Of a stretch of 64,000 nt of DNA, positions 24,388 through 32,887 are shown one piece after another. The notes beneath the pieces were generated by a model, which ran no database searches, was not told the DNA's origin, and saw only the letters and a program-made list of their open reading frames with translations. Every line of letters begins with the position of its first letter. Within the stretch, counting starts at the first letter, position 1. Source of the DNA: Patescibacteria group bacterium. Its GTDB lineage: Bacteria > Patescibacteria > Dojkabacteria > J137. The stretch is from assembly GCA_963169855.1 (NCBI GenBank), contig CAUJCN010000001.1, positions 124,001-188,000 on the forward strand. The letters run 5' to 3'. The position numbers were made by a program, and so were the translations under genes.

Positions 24388-25344
24388 ATGAAAGCAGCTG
24401 TTTATACAAAATACGGTCCTCCTGAAGTTTTGGAAATTAAAGATATAACGAAACCCGTTCCAAATGAAAAAGAAGTTTTAGTTAAAATTCATACCGTTGC
24501 CGCTACTATTGCAGACAGTAGAGTTAGAGCAGCTAATTTTCCAGCAGGTCTAGGTTTTATGGCAAAACTTGTGTTTGGAATAACAGCACCAAGAAAACAG
24601 GTTTTGGGAAGTAGTTTCTCTGGAGTTGTCGAGTCAGTTGGATCAGAAGTTACTAAATACAAACAAGGTGATGAAGTTTTTGGAATGACTGGAACAAAAT
24701 TTTCTGCTTATGCTGAATACTTAACAATTTCAGAAGGAAGTTCAGTTGCACATAAACCTTCAGAAATTAGCCACGAAGATGCGAGTGCCTTGAGCTTTGG
24801 AGGAACTACAGCTTTATATTTTTTAAGAGATGTAGCAAAGATTAAATCTGGACAAACAATATTGATCAACGGAGCTTCTGGAGCTGTTGGTACAAACGCA
24901 GTTCAATTGGCTAAATACTTTGGAGCGAAAGTAACAGCAATCTGTAGTACGAAAAATATCGATCTCGTAAAATCTCTTGGAGCCGATAAAGTTATCGACT
25001 ACACAAAAGAAAACTATCTAGATACAGAGGATAATTACGACTTCGTAATGGATGCTGTTGGAAATATGAAAACTGACGAAGCCACATCAAAGTTAAATCC
25101 TCAAGGTAAATTTTTACTTGTTGTTGGAGATTTAAAAGGAATGTTAAAAGCTGCATTCTCAAAAAATATTCTTCAAGGTACTTCTCCAGAGAAAAAAGAA
25201 GACTTAGAGTTTCTTGCTGACTTGATGAAAGATGGCAAATTGAAAGCAATAATTGATTCAACTTTTACACTAGATCAAATTGTCGAGGCACATCACAAAA
25301 TAGATTCTGGTCATAAAGTTGGGAATATTGTAATTAAAGTATGA
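24388..25344 (+). CDS. NAD(P)-dependent quinone oxidoreductase-like (MDR) protein
   Basis: Medium-chain dehydrogenase/reductase of 318 residues. The GroES-like N-terminal domain (MKAAVYTKYGPPEVLEIKDI) is followed by the Rossmann dinucleotide site INGASGAVGTNAVQLAKYFGAKV and the typical VKSLGADKVIDY. The zinc-ligand pattern of alcohol dehydrogenases is absent, so it belongs with the zinc-free quinone/enoyl reductases. It lies 8 nt behind the P-type ATPase gene with no promoter between, hence probably the same transcript. The stop is TGA. Substrate unknown. Confidence 0.88.
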   Translation: MKAAVYTKYGPPEVLEIKDITKPVPNEKEVLVKIHTVAATIADSRVRAANFPAGLGFMAKLVFGITAPRKQVLGSSFSGVVESVGSEVTKYKQGDEVFGMTGTKFSAYAEYLTISEGSSVAHKPSEISHEDASALSFGGTTALYFLRDVAKIKSGQTILINGASGAVGTNAVQLAKYFGAKVTAICSTKNIDLVKSLGADKVIDYTKENYLDTEDNYDFVMDAVGNMKTDEATSKLNPQGKFLLVVGDLKGMLKAAFSKNILQGTSPEKKEDLEFLADLMKDGKLKAIIDSTFTLDQIVEAHHKIDSGHKVGNIVIKV

Positions 25345-25443
25345 ACGCTTTTTTCATTCTTACGGCAAGAAGTAGATTCTCCAATTAATCAATGCCTTAG
25401 GTCCAGTTAGTAAGTGTGGAACTAATTCCTCATCAATATTCAA

Positions 25444-26211
25444 TTAGATCTCCTCATCACTCTCTTTCTGAGCAAAAAATGTGTTTGCAAAAGCTTCAAC
25501 CCCATAAAAAGCTTGTCGACTTTCATTCAATTCTCTTGATCTGAAACTCTTCAAACTTGCTTCATCGTCAATGTCGATTCCAAAATTTTGCATTAACTCT
25601 CTAAAATTTGCTCCGAAAGGAATATTTTTCAATTTTATTAAATGTTCGATGTCTTTAAACTCCGTTATTACACCCCACAATCTGCTAATAAATGGTTTGC
25701 TTGCAAGAGCATTTCCGCTATCTACATAGGGATTCGCTGTATAGAAATCCATATCTATATAGTACACAGAATCTAAAGTATCACCACTCAAAACAAGCTG
25801 GGCTAGTTTAAAATCCGCTAAGTAAGGCTTATTAAATTTGTAACACCAATTCAGATAATAGGCGTACCCGATAAAGATTTCTTCTACAATATTCGTATCA
25901 AATGGAATTGTTTCAAATCTTGAAAGTCTCTCTAAGGCCGTTCCTTCAATATATTCCACTTCCACAACCTCCGATTCTGCAGATTCATCGTATCTAATCT
26001 CCCACTTCGGAAGCTTTATTCCTGTAAAAATAGAAAATTCTTTGCAAACTGATTTAAAATTTTGAAGTGATCCTTCTGTGCTTACCTTTGCAATCCTGTC
26101 ATTTCTTTCCCTTCTAATAACAGTTTTCCGCCCGTCAGAATATTCTCGAAGCATAATTTCAGGCTTTCTTGGGATTATTGGGTTTTGAATATATTCAGGT
26201 CGCTCTGTCAT
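25444..26211 (-). CDS. Hypothetical protein, possibly kinase-like fold, 255 aa
   Basis: Start taken as the ATG at 26211 (MTERPEYIQNPIIPRKPE); the frame also has a TTG one codon earlier. TATCAT ends 6 nt before the ATG, so a leaderless mRNA is likely. The layout faintly recalls a protein-kinase-like fold: a hinge-like VVEVEYIEGTALERL near residue 85, then YLADFKLAQLVL and YYIDMDFYTANP near 130-155 in the place of catalytic loop and DFG. The HRD motif is not recognisable, so this is a weak suggestion. It is preceded by a Nudix gene on the same strand. Confidence 0.65.
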   Translation of the reverse strand: MTERPEYIQNPIIPRKPEIMLREYSDGRKTVIRRERNDRIAKVSTEGSLQNFKSVCKEFSIFTGIKLPKWEIRYDESAESEVVEVEYIEGTALERLSRFETIPFDTNIVEEIFIGYAYYLNWCYKFNKPYLADFKLAQLVLSGDTLDSVYYIDMDFYTANPYVDSGNALASKPFISRLWGVITEFKDIEHLIKLKNIPFGANFRELMQNFGIDIDDEASLKSFRSRELNESRQAFYGVEAFANTFFAQKESDEEI

Positions 26212-26257
26212 CAATTAATGATAACATACTGACAAATCTTTGAACAGCTTACATGGA

Positions 26258-26674
26258 TTAGTATATCAGACCTTTCTCGATTAAAACTGGAAGAATTTCG
26301 TCCTGTAAAGTCCCAGTTAACTCGTGACTTTCACTTTCGTATTCTTCTTTACCAACCCAAAGAAATTCTTCTGTTTTATCTTCTGGATTTATTTGTGGTT
26401 CACCTGCAACGTCAACAATGTAGAATCTTACATCAAAGTATCTTTTTGGTTCGTTGTGAGTTGGTTGGGCTTTAAACTCAATTAGAAATTCTGCCGAAAT
26501 TAAATCGCACATACATTCTTCCTTAATCTCTCTTTTCAAACATTGCTCATCAGATTCACCTTCGTCGATCTTTCCGCCAAGAGCTTTAAAAAAGTTATCC
26601 CCTGTTCCTCTGACTACTAAAACTTTGCCTTCGCGGATCCAAAGAGCAGACATTTTTGTAAAAGCTATTTCCAT
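26258..26674 (-). CDS. Nudix hydrolase
   Basis: 138-residue Nudix-fold pyrophosphohydrolase. The Nudix box is GGKIDEGESDEQCLKREIKEECM (about residues 33-55), with the REIKEE metal-binding glutamates intact; the usual Gly after EE is replaced by a Cys. Members cleave X-linked nucleoside diphosphates, often damaged or signalling nucleotides; the substrate is not predictable here. It is divergent from glmS, with a TATAAT about 20 nt before the start. Confidence 0.88.
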   Translation of the reverse strand: MEIAFTKMSALWIREGKVLVVRGTGDNFFKALGGKIDEGESDEQCLKREIKEECMCDLISAEFLIEFKAQPTHNEPKRYFDVRFYIVDVAGEPQINPEDKTEEFLWVGKEEYESESHELTGTLQDEILPVLIEKGLIY

Positions 26675-26778
26675 AAGGTTTGCAACTAACTATTCGATTA
26701 TAACAAACATAGTATTTTTTGATTTTTCAATCTTCATTGTTATCATGTAACTTGTCGCTTAATTTTTAAAACAAAAAC

Positions 26779-28575
26779 ATGTGCGGAATTTTTGGATATG
26801 CTGGAAGAGATAACGCAGCAGAGAGAATTATCAATGGATTAAAAAGACTAGAATACAGAGGTTACGATTCTTGGGGAGTAGCGATTGCAGATTTAGACTC
26901 AGAACAAATCAACTTAGTAAAACATACGGGAAAGATTGGAGAAGTATCTTCAGAAAAACTTTTCGATACCACTTCCACAATTGGGATTGGACATACACGT
27001 TGGGCCACTCACGGTGGAGTAACAGACACAAATGCTCATCCACATTATTCAACAGATAAAAGTTTTGTACTTGCTCAAAATGGAATTGTTGAAAATTATC
27101 AGGAACTGAAATCAGAATTAATATCTAAAGGTTACGAATTTATTTCGCAAACAGATACCGAAGTAATTGTTCGATTAGTAGAAGAGGAACTAAAAACAGC
27201 TCAAGATTTACACGAAGCTGTAAGACAAGCGTTTTTGAAACTTACCGGAAGAAATACAATCATAGTTTTAGAAAAAAAGAATAGTCACATTATCGCAGTT
27301 CGAAATGGTTCGCCACTTGTAATTGGAATTGGAAACGAGGAAATAATTATCGCTTCGGATACACTTTCTTTTGCAGATAGAACAAATAAAGTAATTCTTG
27401 TTGAGAATTATCAAATGGTCGAATACAAAAATGGAGAAACTAAACTTTTCGACGTTAAAGAAAATGCAGAACTGAAAACAGAAATTATCGAGCTTGATCA
27501 AGCTGATACAAAAGTTGAAAAAGAAGGCTTTGATCATTTTATGATCAAAGAGATTGTAGAGCAGAGGTACACAATCAACGAGGCAGTTCAGTACACATTA
27601 GATGAACTGAATCCTCTTCTTGGAAGAATTAAAGAAAAGTCCTCCAAAGGCGGACAAGGCAAAGTTTACACAGTTGGTGCAGGAACTGCTGGGTTTGCAG
27701 CAATGCAAATTGCATTTTTCTTAAGAAAACATGCAAATGTAAATGCAACAGAGCTAAAAGCATACGAGATGGAAAGTTACAAGAACTTGTTTACTCCAGA
27801 AGATACTTTAATCGCAGTTAGCCAAAGTGGAGAAACGGCAGATACAATCGAAGCAATCGAATTTGCAAAAGAAAAAGGAACAAAGATTGCGAGCATCGTG
27901 AATATGTTAGGGTCAACAATTACAAGAATCTCCGATTACAAATATTTCTCTAGATCTGGAGCAGAAATATGTGTTGCTTCAACAAAAGCATTCACCGCAC
28001 AGACAGCTTGGGGTCTTTTATTAGCACTTAGTTTAATTGGAAAATACGAAGAGGCAAAGAAAGTTGTTAAAGATTTAAGTCAAAATTTAGAAAGTTTTTT
28101 TGAAGGAAACGATTTCTCAAATATCAAAAATCTTGCAAAAAAATTGAAAGATCAAGAACACTTTTTTGTCTTAGGAAAAGGACAAAACTTCGTGGCATCA
28201 TTGGAAGGAGCCCTAAAAATTAAAGAAATTACTTATAAACATTTCGAAGGATTTGCAGCAGGAGAACTAAAGCACGGAGTAATCGCACTAATTGATCAGG
28301 GAACTCCAGTTTTCGGAATTATTTCTAACGATGAGAACAAAGCAGACATGCTAAGTGCGTTAGCTGAAGTGAAAGCTCGAGGTGGATTTACTATCGGAGT
28401 AGCAAAAGAAAACAACGAGCTATTTGATTTTTTTATCGAAACTATTGAAGGTCACGAAGCAGATTCAATTGCAAACATAATTCCTTTTCAGTTAATCTCT
28501 TACTTCATGGCATTGCAGCTAGGAAATAGTCCCGATAAACCACGAAACTTAGCAAAAAGTGTAACCGTCAAATAA
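26779..28575 (+). CDS. glmS: Glutamine-fructose-6-phosphate aminotransferase (isomerizing)
   Basis: 598-residue GlmS makes glucosamine-6-phosphate from fructose-6-phosphate and glutamine, the entry to peptidoglycan and amino-sugar synthesis. The N-terminal class II glutaminase domain begins MCGIFGYAGR with the catalytic Cys2, followed by RLEYRGYDSWG, HTRWATHGGVTDTNAHPH and AQNGIVENY. Two SIS domains follow (VGAGTAGFAAMQIA, SQSGETADTIEAI, CVASTKAFTAQ, ELKHGVIALID). The C-terminus KPRNLAKSVTVK is the typical complete GlmS tail. No glmS ribozyme is visible in the 104-base upstream gap. Confidence 0.97.
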   Translation: MCGIFGYAGRDNAAERIINGLKRLEYRGYDSWGVAIADLDSEQINLVKHTGKIGEVSSEKLFDTTSTIGIGHTRWATHGGVTDTNAHPHYSTDKSFVLAQNGIVENYQELKSELISKGYEFISQTDTEVIVRLVEEELKTAQDLHEAVRQAFLKLTGRNTIIVLEKKNSHIIAVRNGSPLVIGIGNEEIIIASDTLSFADRTNKVILVENYQMVEYKNGETKLFDVKENAELKTEIIELDQADTKVEKEGFDHFMIKEIVEQRYTINEAVQYTLDELNPLLGRIKEKSSKGGQGKVYTVGAGTAGFAAMQIAFFLRKHANVNATELKAYEMESYKNLFTPEDTLIAVSQSGETADTIEAIEFAKEKGTKIASIVNMLGSTITRISDYKYFSRSGAEICVASTKAFTAQTAWGLLLALSLIGKYEEAKKVVKDLSQNLESFFEGNDFSNIKNLAKKLKDQEHFFVLGKGQNFVASLEGALKIKEITYKHFEGFAAGELKHGVIALIDQGTPVFGIISNDENKADMLSALAEVKARGGFTIGVAKENNELFDFFIETIEGHEADSIANIIPFQLISYFMALQLGNSPDKPRNLAKSVTVK

Positions 28576-28584
28576 TAATTCTGT

Positions 28585-28590
28585 TAGAAT
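28585..28590 (+). promoter_or_regulatory. -10 box, leaderless promoter for gtrA-like gene
   Basis: TCTGTTAGAATAA includes an extended -10 (TGtTAGAAT); TAGAAT at 28585-28590 ends 7 nt before the ATG at 28598. The same 13-base string occurs at 9315-9327 before the DUF72 gene, also at leaderless distance. Confidence 0.55.
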
Positions 28591-28597
28591 AAATACC

Positions 28598-29020
28598 ATG
28601 ATTGAAAAAATTAAAGCAAAATTATTAACAAGAGAATTCATTTTATTTTTCATTGGAGGAGTCTCGGCATTTTTAGTTGATTTCGGGTTACTTTATCTTC
28701 TTGTGTATATTTTAGATTTCCACCCACTTTTGTTTGGATTTATTTCCGTTTCCAACCTTACTTCAGCGACAATTGCTGTAATTTACAACTTCTTTTTTCA
28801 AAGATACCTTGCTTTCAATACTAAGGATAACGATAATGCTCGGTCAGAACTTACTAAATTTATTGGAGTGCAAGTATTTACAGTTCTATTCTTTGGAGGA
28901 TTGATTTTTGGTTTATTCCTAAACCTAGGATTGACAGTTCTGGTGGCTAAAGTTATCACAACGGTATTCCAAATGATCTCCAGCTACATCCTCTACAAAT
29001 ACTTCGTCTTCAAGAAGTAG
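28598..29020 (+). CDS. GtrA family membrane protein
   Basis: 140-residue protein with four transmembrane helices (about 14-35, 40-66, 80-103 and 112-134) and the GtrA signature FFIGGVSAFLVDFGLLYLL at the start plus YILYKYFVFKK at the end. GtrA proteins are thought to assist translocation of polyprenyl-linked sugars for cell-surface polysaccharides. It is 22 nt from the glmS stop but has its own -10 box. Confidence 0.9.
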   Translation: MIEKIKAKLLTREFILFFIGGVSAFLVDFGLLYLLVYILDFHPLLFGFISVSNLTSATIAVIYNFFFQRYLAFNTKDNDNARSELTKFIGVQVFTVLFFGGLIFGLFLNLGLTVLVAKVITTVFQMISSYILYKYFVFKK

Positions 29021-29127
29021 TACTCTGTTAGCAATGTCTTTACAGAAAAAAGCAAAATTGAATCCTATCCTTCTCAAACAGGAATCAATTCATCGGACAA
29101 GAAGGTTAAGTCGATTAAGCTTTGTGA

Positions 29128-29133
29128 TATTAT
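29128..29133 (+). promoter_or_regulatory. -10 box, leaderless promoter for YdcF-like gene
   Basis: TATTAT at 29128-29133 ends six bases before the ATG at 29140. Confidence 0.5.
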
Positions 29134-29139
29134 GTTTCT

Positions 29140-30069
29140 ATGGAGAGCATAGTAGAAAAGAAGGATTCTAAAACTAACTCAATTGACAGAAAAGAATTCC
29201 CACACCTTTTCGAACTGAATGAAAAGCCTGTTGATACACTAATTGCACTAGGTCATAACTGGGATCGAAGAGATTCGTGGACAAGAAACTCAAACCTGAA
29301 ACCAACACCAAGTCTTCCAACAAAACTTACTGCAATAGCTTCATATTTACTTTTGCTAACAGGCGGTGCGAAAAGAGTAATTTTTTCTGGTGGAACTACA
29401 GTTATTGGAAATCCATACACAGAAGCCGATGCTATGATGGATTATGTAAAAAGTATTCTTACAAATCACGGCAACCATGAATTATCTCCACGAGAACAGT
29501 CACTTATAGAAAACGGAATTATTCTAGAAAGAAATTCATACGATACCTATACAAATGCACAAGAGACAAAAAAAATAATTAATAATCCAAATGAGAACTT
29601 AGGATTGATGTCCATTGGATTCCATCTTTATGTTAGAGCCGCTAGAACTTTCGAACACAACGATATTGCAGTTAATCAGCAACTTCCATCCGAAGAGCTC
29701 CTTGCAGAAACTTTAAGATACATAAATATTCACTTAAAAGATTTTGCACAAAGTAATCCAATGATTGCTGAACAATTTATCCGTATACGACTAGAACTTA
29801 GACTTCTTTTACTTGAGTACAAGAATGAAATTGTAATAGACAGAATTGGATTCGAAGGCAAGAAACCTTACTTCAAAGTACACGGCAGAGGCTACCATTT
29901 AATGGCACGACTTTACCAAGAATTGAAAAGAGATCCTAGCGGAGAAAAAATGAGTGCAAAGGCTTACGCAGGAAGAGTAAAAGCTGAAACTCCAATTGCA
30001 AATGAGAAGGTAAGTTTAAAAACTAGAATTTCAAACTGGATTCGTAAAAACGTTAAAAGAAAATCTTAA
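29140..30069 (+). CDS. YdcF/DUF218-like protein
   Basis: 309-residue protein with a DUF218-like core. DTLIALGHNWDRRDSW is the first strand and loop, then AKRVIFSGGTTVIGNPYTEADAMMDYV (SGG ... sEA) and ILERNSYDTYTNAQETKKII (E..S..T..NA), followed by LGLMSIGFHLYVRAAR. DUF218 proteins (YdcF, SanA, ElyC) have envelope-related roles but no settled reaction. Here the protein lacks the usual N-terminal membrane helices, so it is probably cytoplasmic, with a basic C-terminus (NWIRKNVKRKS). It overlaps a convergent methyltransferase gene by 4 bases. Confidence 0.75.
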   Translation: MESIVEKKDSKTNSIDRKEFPHLFELNEKPVDTLIALGHNWDRRDSWTRNSNLKPTPSLPTKLTAIASYLLLLTGGAKRVIFSGGTTVIGNPYTEADAMMDYVKSILTNHGNHELSPREQSLIENGIILERNSYDTYTNAQETKKIINNPNENLGLMSIGFHLYVRAARTFEHNDIAVNQQLPSEELLAETLRYINIHLKDFAQSNPMIAEQFIRIRLELRLLLLEYKNEIVIDRIGFEGKKPYFKVHGRGYHLMARLYQELKRDPSGEKMSAKAYAGRVKAETPIANEKVSLKTRISNWIRKNVKRKS

Positions 30070-30785
30070 ATTTTCTTTCCAACTGCCCAGATATTTTTTC
30101 CAATTGGAGGCTTTATAAATCTTTCTTGAAATCTTATCAATGGAATAACAATCTTGTCATAAATTGAAACTTGTCCTGTCCCCAAATCTTGTCTCTTCAA
30201 CCATCTAAACGTAATTAGCCAAGGAATAATTCCAACCCAATCAGAGTAGTGAAGCATCTCAACTTTAAATCCTGCTTCTTCAAGTTTTTTTCTTAAGTCT
30301 TTTCTAGTGTATCTTCTAAAATGTCCAACCTTTTCATCGAACGATCCATAAATCCACTGTAATGCTGGAACATAAATACAAATATGTCCTCCTGGTTTTA
30401 AAGCTTTGTAGACTGCTTTCATCTCTTCTAAATCGTGCTCTACATGTTCCATTACATTTATATAGATTGCAGAATCTAAAGAAGAATCCTTACCTTCGGT
30501 TGCTTCAGAAAAAAATCCATTATGCACCTGCACTTTTCCTTCGTCCTTCATTCGCTCCTTTAATATAGGAAACATTTCTTCAGAAGGTTCCACAGCAATT
30601 AATGAATCAACTCCACTATTAACAATGTACTGGGTAAATGTTCCTGCTCCTGCTCCAACTTCCGCTACATTACCTTGAATATATTTACCAAATTCAGAAA
30701 TAATCCAATTATAATAATTAGTTGCCGCTGCCATTGCTTCTAAATCTCTTCCAATGTAGTTCTTTTGATCTTTCGTTAATTTCAT
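30066..30785 (-). CDS. Class I SAM-dependent methyltransferase
   Basis: 239 residues with a Rossmann-like SAM site: motif I VAEVGAGAGTFTQYIV (about 40-55), acidic VEPSEEM, then DSAIYINVMEHVEHD and LKPGGHICIYVPAL. YGSFDEKVGHFRRYTRKDL is common in methyltransferases linked to surface-sugar and lipid clusters. The C-terminal stretch FQERFIKPPIGKNIWAVGKK may touch the membrane. Acceptor unknown. Convergent with the YdcF-like gene. Confidence 0.88.
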   Translation of the reverse strand: MKLTKDQKNYIGRDLEAMAAATNYYNWIISEFGKYIQGNVAEVGAGAGTFTQYIVNSGVDSLIAVEPSEEMFPILKERMKDEGKVQVHNGFFSEATEGKDSSLDSAIYINVMEHVEHDLEEMKAVYKALKPGGHICIYVPALQWIYGSFDEKVGHFRRYTRKDLRKKLEEAGFKVEMLHYSDWVGIIPWLITFRWLKRQDLGTGQVSIYDKIVIPLIRFQERFIKPPIGKNIWAVGKKI

Positions 30786-30857
30786 TTTTTAATTTTAAAT
30801 TTACTTAGGTTAGGTTATCAGATCAAAGAAATTTTGTCCAACTAATGTACACTTTCA

Positions 30858-30886
30858 TTGACTAATGAGTCGTAGCAATGTAACCT
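30858..30886 (+). promoter_or_regulatory. Sigma70-type leaderless promoter
   Basis: TTGACT (30858-30863), 17 bases, TAACCT (30881-30886), then six bases to the ATG at 30893. Confidence 0.5.
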
Positions 30887-30892
30887 AGATTA

Positions 30893-32266
30893 ATGTTCAA
30901 GAAATTTGCCAGCAAATTAAAATTATTCCTAAATAATAACAAAGTCTTTCTTCTTTTCTTTACTATTTCATTAATTGTTTTTTCAGTTTGGCTTATTGCA
31001 TTCTATCCTGGATCAATGTCCCCTGATTCTGAAGATCAGTGGATGCAAGCTGCAAAGGGATTGATTGGAAATCATCATCCATACTTCCATACATTGCTTA
31101 TTCAGGTAATGCAAAAAATCTGGTACAACCCCGCATTCATTGCATTGACCCAAATTGTTATTGCCTCATTTCTAGGTGCGTACTTTCTAAGCTACTTAGT
31201 TAAAAAAGGGCTAAACAAAATTATTGCGATTTTATTGCTAGGGTTCTATTTATTATCACCATCAATTGGCTACTACAATATTGCATTGTGGAAAGATATA
31301 CCTTTTTCCTTAGGTATTTTTGCTCTGTCAATTATTTTTGTTGTAAGTTCTATAGAAGGCTTTCCAAAATCTAAATTCAGATTAATACTACTTGTTCTTC
31401 TAACTGTTGGAGTTTCATTTTTAAGGCATAATGGGATTTTTATAATTCTCTTAATCCCAATAACCTTCTATGCTTTCAAAATATTTACATTAAAGCGAAC
31501 TCTGACATTCCTGATCCTAACTTTAGTTGGATTTGTTTTCTTAAACAATATTCTATTCACAGTTTTAAAAATTGGAAAATCAAATTTCATTACAACAGCA
31601 CCACTTCTTCATATTGTAGGTGGAGTAGTAAGTAGTGGGTACGAACTGACCGAAGACGAACGAGTTGTTCTTGAAAAGTTAATCCCGATCGAGAATCTTA
31701 AAGAGAGATACGATTGTAGAGTTGTAAACCCAATAATCTTTAACAATCCGGATTTCAATTCAATTGTATTAAAAGATGATCAATATAAATCTGAATTTGA
31801 CCAGTTATCAATAAGCATTATTTTGCGAAATCTGCCAAGTGCAATTTCAAACAGATTCTGTGCTTTTTTTAATGTAGTTGGAATCAACAGAGCCGCCTTC
31901 ATGTACGACGAGCCTGGGAATGAACCAACAGAGTTTGTTGAAAACTACAAAATACCTGTCTACAAAGAAACACAGCTTAGTAGACTTTTGTATAGATATG
32001 TTACATACACTGTAGAAAAAGACCTTACAAACTTGGTTTTCTGGAATGTATCTCCTTATATTCTAATCACTCTAATAGTAGCTATGATAAGAAGAAATAA
32101 ATATGTATTAGGTTACACCATTATATCTCTGTTTAACCTAATTCCACTTTTTGCAGGTGGCGTTGGCGGAGATTACAGATTTATTTATTCAATTCACATA
32201 ACTGGAATATTCGTAATTGCTTTACTATTACTTCCTAAATCCAACACTGGGGCTAATGCAGTTTGA
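30893..32266 (+). CDS. Polytopic membrane protein, DUF6020/GT-C-like
   Basis: 457-residue integral membrane protein with about ten hydrophobic helices. After the first helix comes an external loop AFYPGSMSPDSEDQWMQAAKG followed by GNHHPYFHTLLIQVM, and later ALWKDIPFSLGIF. Such acidic loop plus HHP and KD motifs occur in DUF6020 and other GT-C-fold glycosyltransferase-like proteins using polyprenyl-phosphate sugars. A large soluble region near residues 250-380 has a few Cys residues. The glycosyltransferase role is inference. It forms a cell-surface group with the nearby GtrA-like protein and methyltransferase. Confidence 0.72.
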   Translation: MFKKFASKLKLFLNNNKVFLLFFTISLIVFSVWLIAFYPGSMSPDSEDQWMQAAKGLIGNHHPYFHTLLIQVMQKIWYNPAFIALTQIVIASFLGAYFLSYLVKKGLNKIIAILLLGFYLLSPSIGYYNIALWKDIPFSLGIFALSIIFVVSSIEGFPKSKFRLILLVLLTVGVSFLRHNGIFIILLIPITFYAFKIFTLKRTLTFLILTLVGFVFLNNILFTVLKIGKSNFITTAPLLHIVGGVVSSGYELTEDERVVLEKLIPIENLKERYDCRVVNPIIFNNPDFNSIVLKDDQYKSEFDQLSISIILRNLPSAISNRFCAFFNVVGINRAAFMYDEPGNEPTEFVENYKIPVYKETQLSRLLYRYVTYTVEKDLTNLVFWNVSPYILITLIVAMIRRNKYVLGYTIISLFNLIPLFAGGVGGDYRFIYSIHITGIFVIALLLLPKSNTGANAV

Positions 32267-32292
32267 AATAATTTCTGTTCGTATGCTATAAA
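32263..32292 (+). promoter_or_regulatory. Sigma70-type promoter
   Basis: TTGAAA (32263-32268, overlapping the previous TGA stop), 18 bases, TATAAA (32287-32292) with an upstream TG. The leader before the ATG at 32314 is about 15 nt. Confidence 0.6.
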
Positions 32293-32313
32293 CTCAACAG
32301 TTAGAAAACAAAT

Positions 32314-32859
32314 ATGGCAGACTTAGAACACTTTCAGGAAGATATCGAAGCAGATCCAAAAAAATTCGTAATAAAGATTTTAGAGAATGCTGGTGATCGA
32401 AAGGCAGAAATCGAATACATCATTTCTCAAGGAACTTTTATACACGATCAATTACCGATAGCTACTAATTTAAGCAGATTTTTAATGGATCTTTATGATT
32501 TGTTCGAAGAACTTGATACTGAGGATACCTCACGAGGACTTATTGCTGAACAGAAAAGATACCTAAAAGAATTGAAAGAAGAGTTAATTCAAATATCAGT
32601 TCACTTAAATGATTTGGTTCACAGAGAGGAAGGATTTCAGAATTCTGAAGAAGTTAAGGGATGGAATAGATTGAGAAGATTTTTTGCAAATAAAAAAGCA
32701 GAAATTGCAAAACAGTTTCTAAACAACAACATTCAGTTTATCAGAGGAGGAAGTGTTCAACTACCTCATACGGATGAGCTATTCAGTCTGCCAGTATTGT
32801 ACTCTGGACATATTGTGAAGATAGATGGGTTGTTAGGAGAACCGACACCTGAACAATAG
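32314..32859 (+). CDS. Hypothetical helical protein, 181 aa
   Basis: Acidic soluble helical protein (MADLEHFQEDIEADPKKFV) with a heptad-rich central part (EQKRYLKELKEELIQISVHLND) that may form a coiled coil. No family recognised. It has its own promoter and lies 28 nt upstream of the tyrosine recombinase. Confidence 0.7.
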   Translation: MADLEHFQEDIEADPKKFVIKILENAGDRKAEIEYIISQGTFIHDQLPIATNLSRFLMDLYDLFEELDTEDTSRGLIAEQKRYLKELKEELIQISVHLNDLVHREEGFQNSEEVKGWNRLRRFFANKKAEIAKQFLNNNIQFIRGGSVQLPHTDELFSLPVLYSGHIVKIDGLLGEPTPEQ

Positions 32860-32887
32860 AGACTTTATTCCATGATAAGATATAGTC

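Noticed and set aside
26675..26778. glmS ribozyme upstream of glmS
   Set aside because: The gap is only about 100 bases, shared with a divergent Nudix promoter, and shows no ribozyme-like conserved core.
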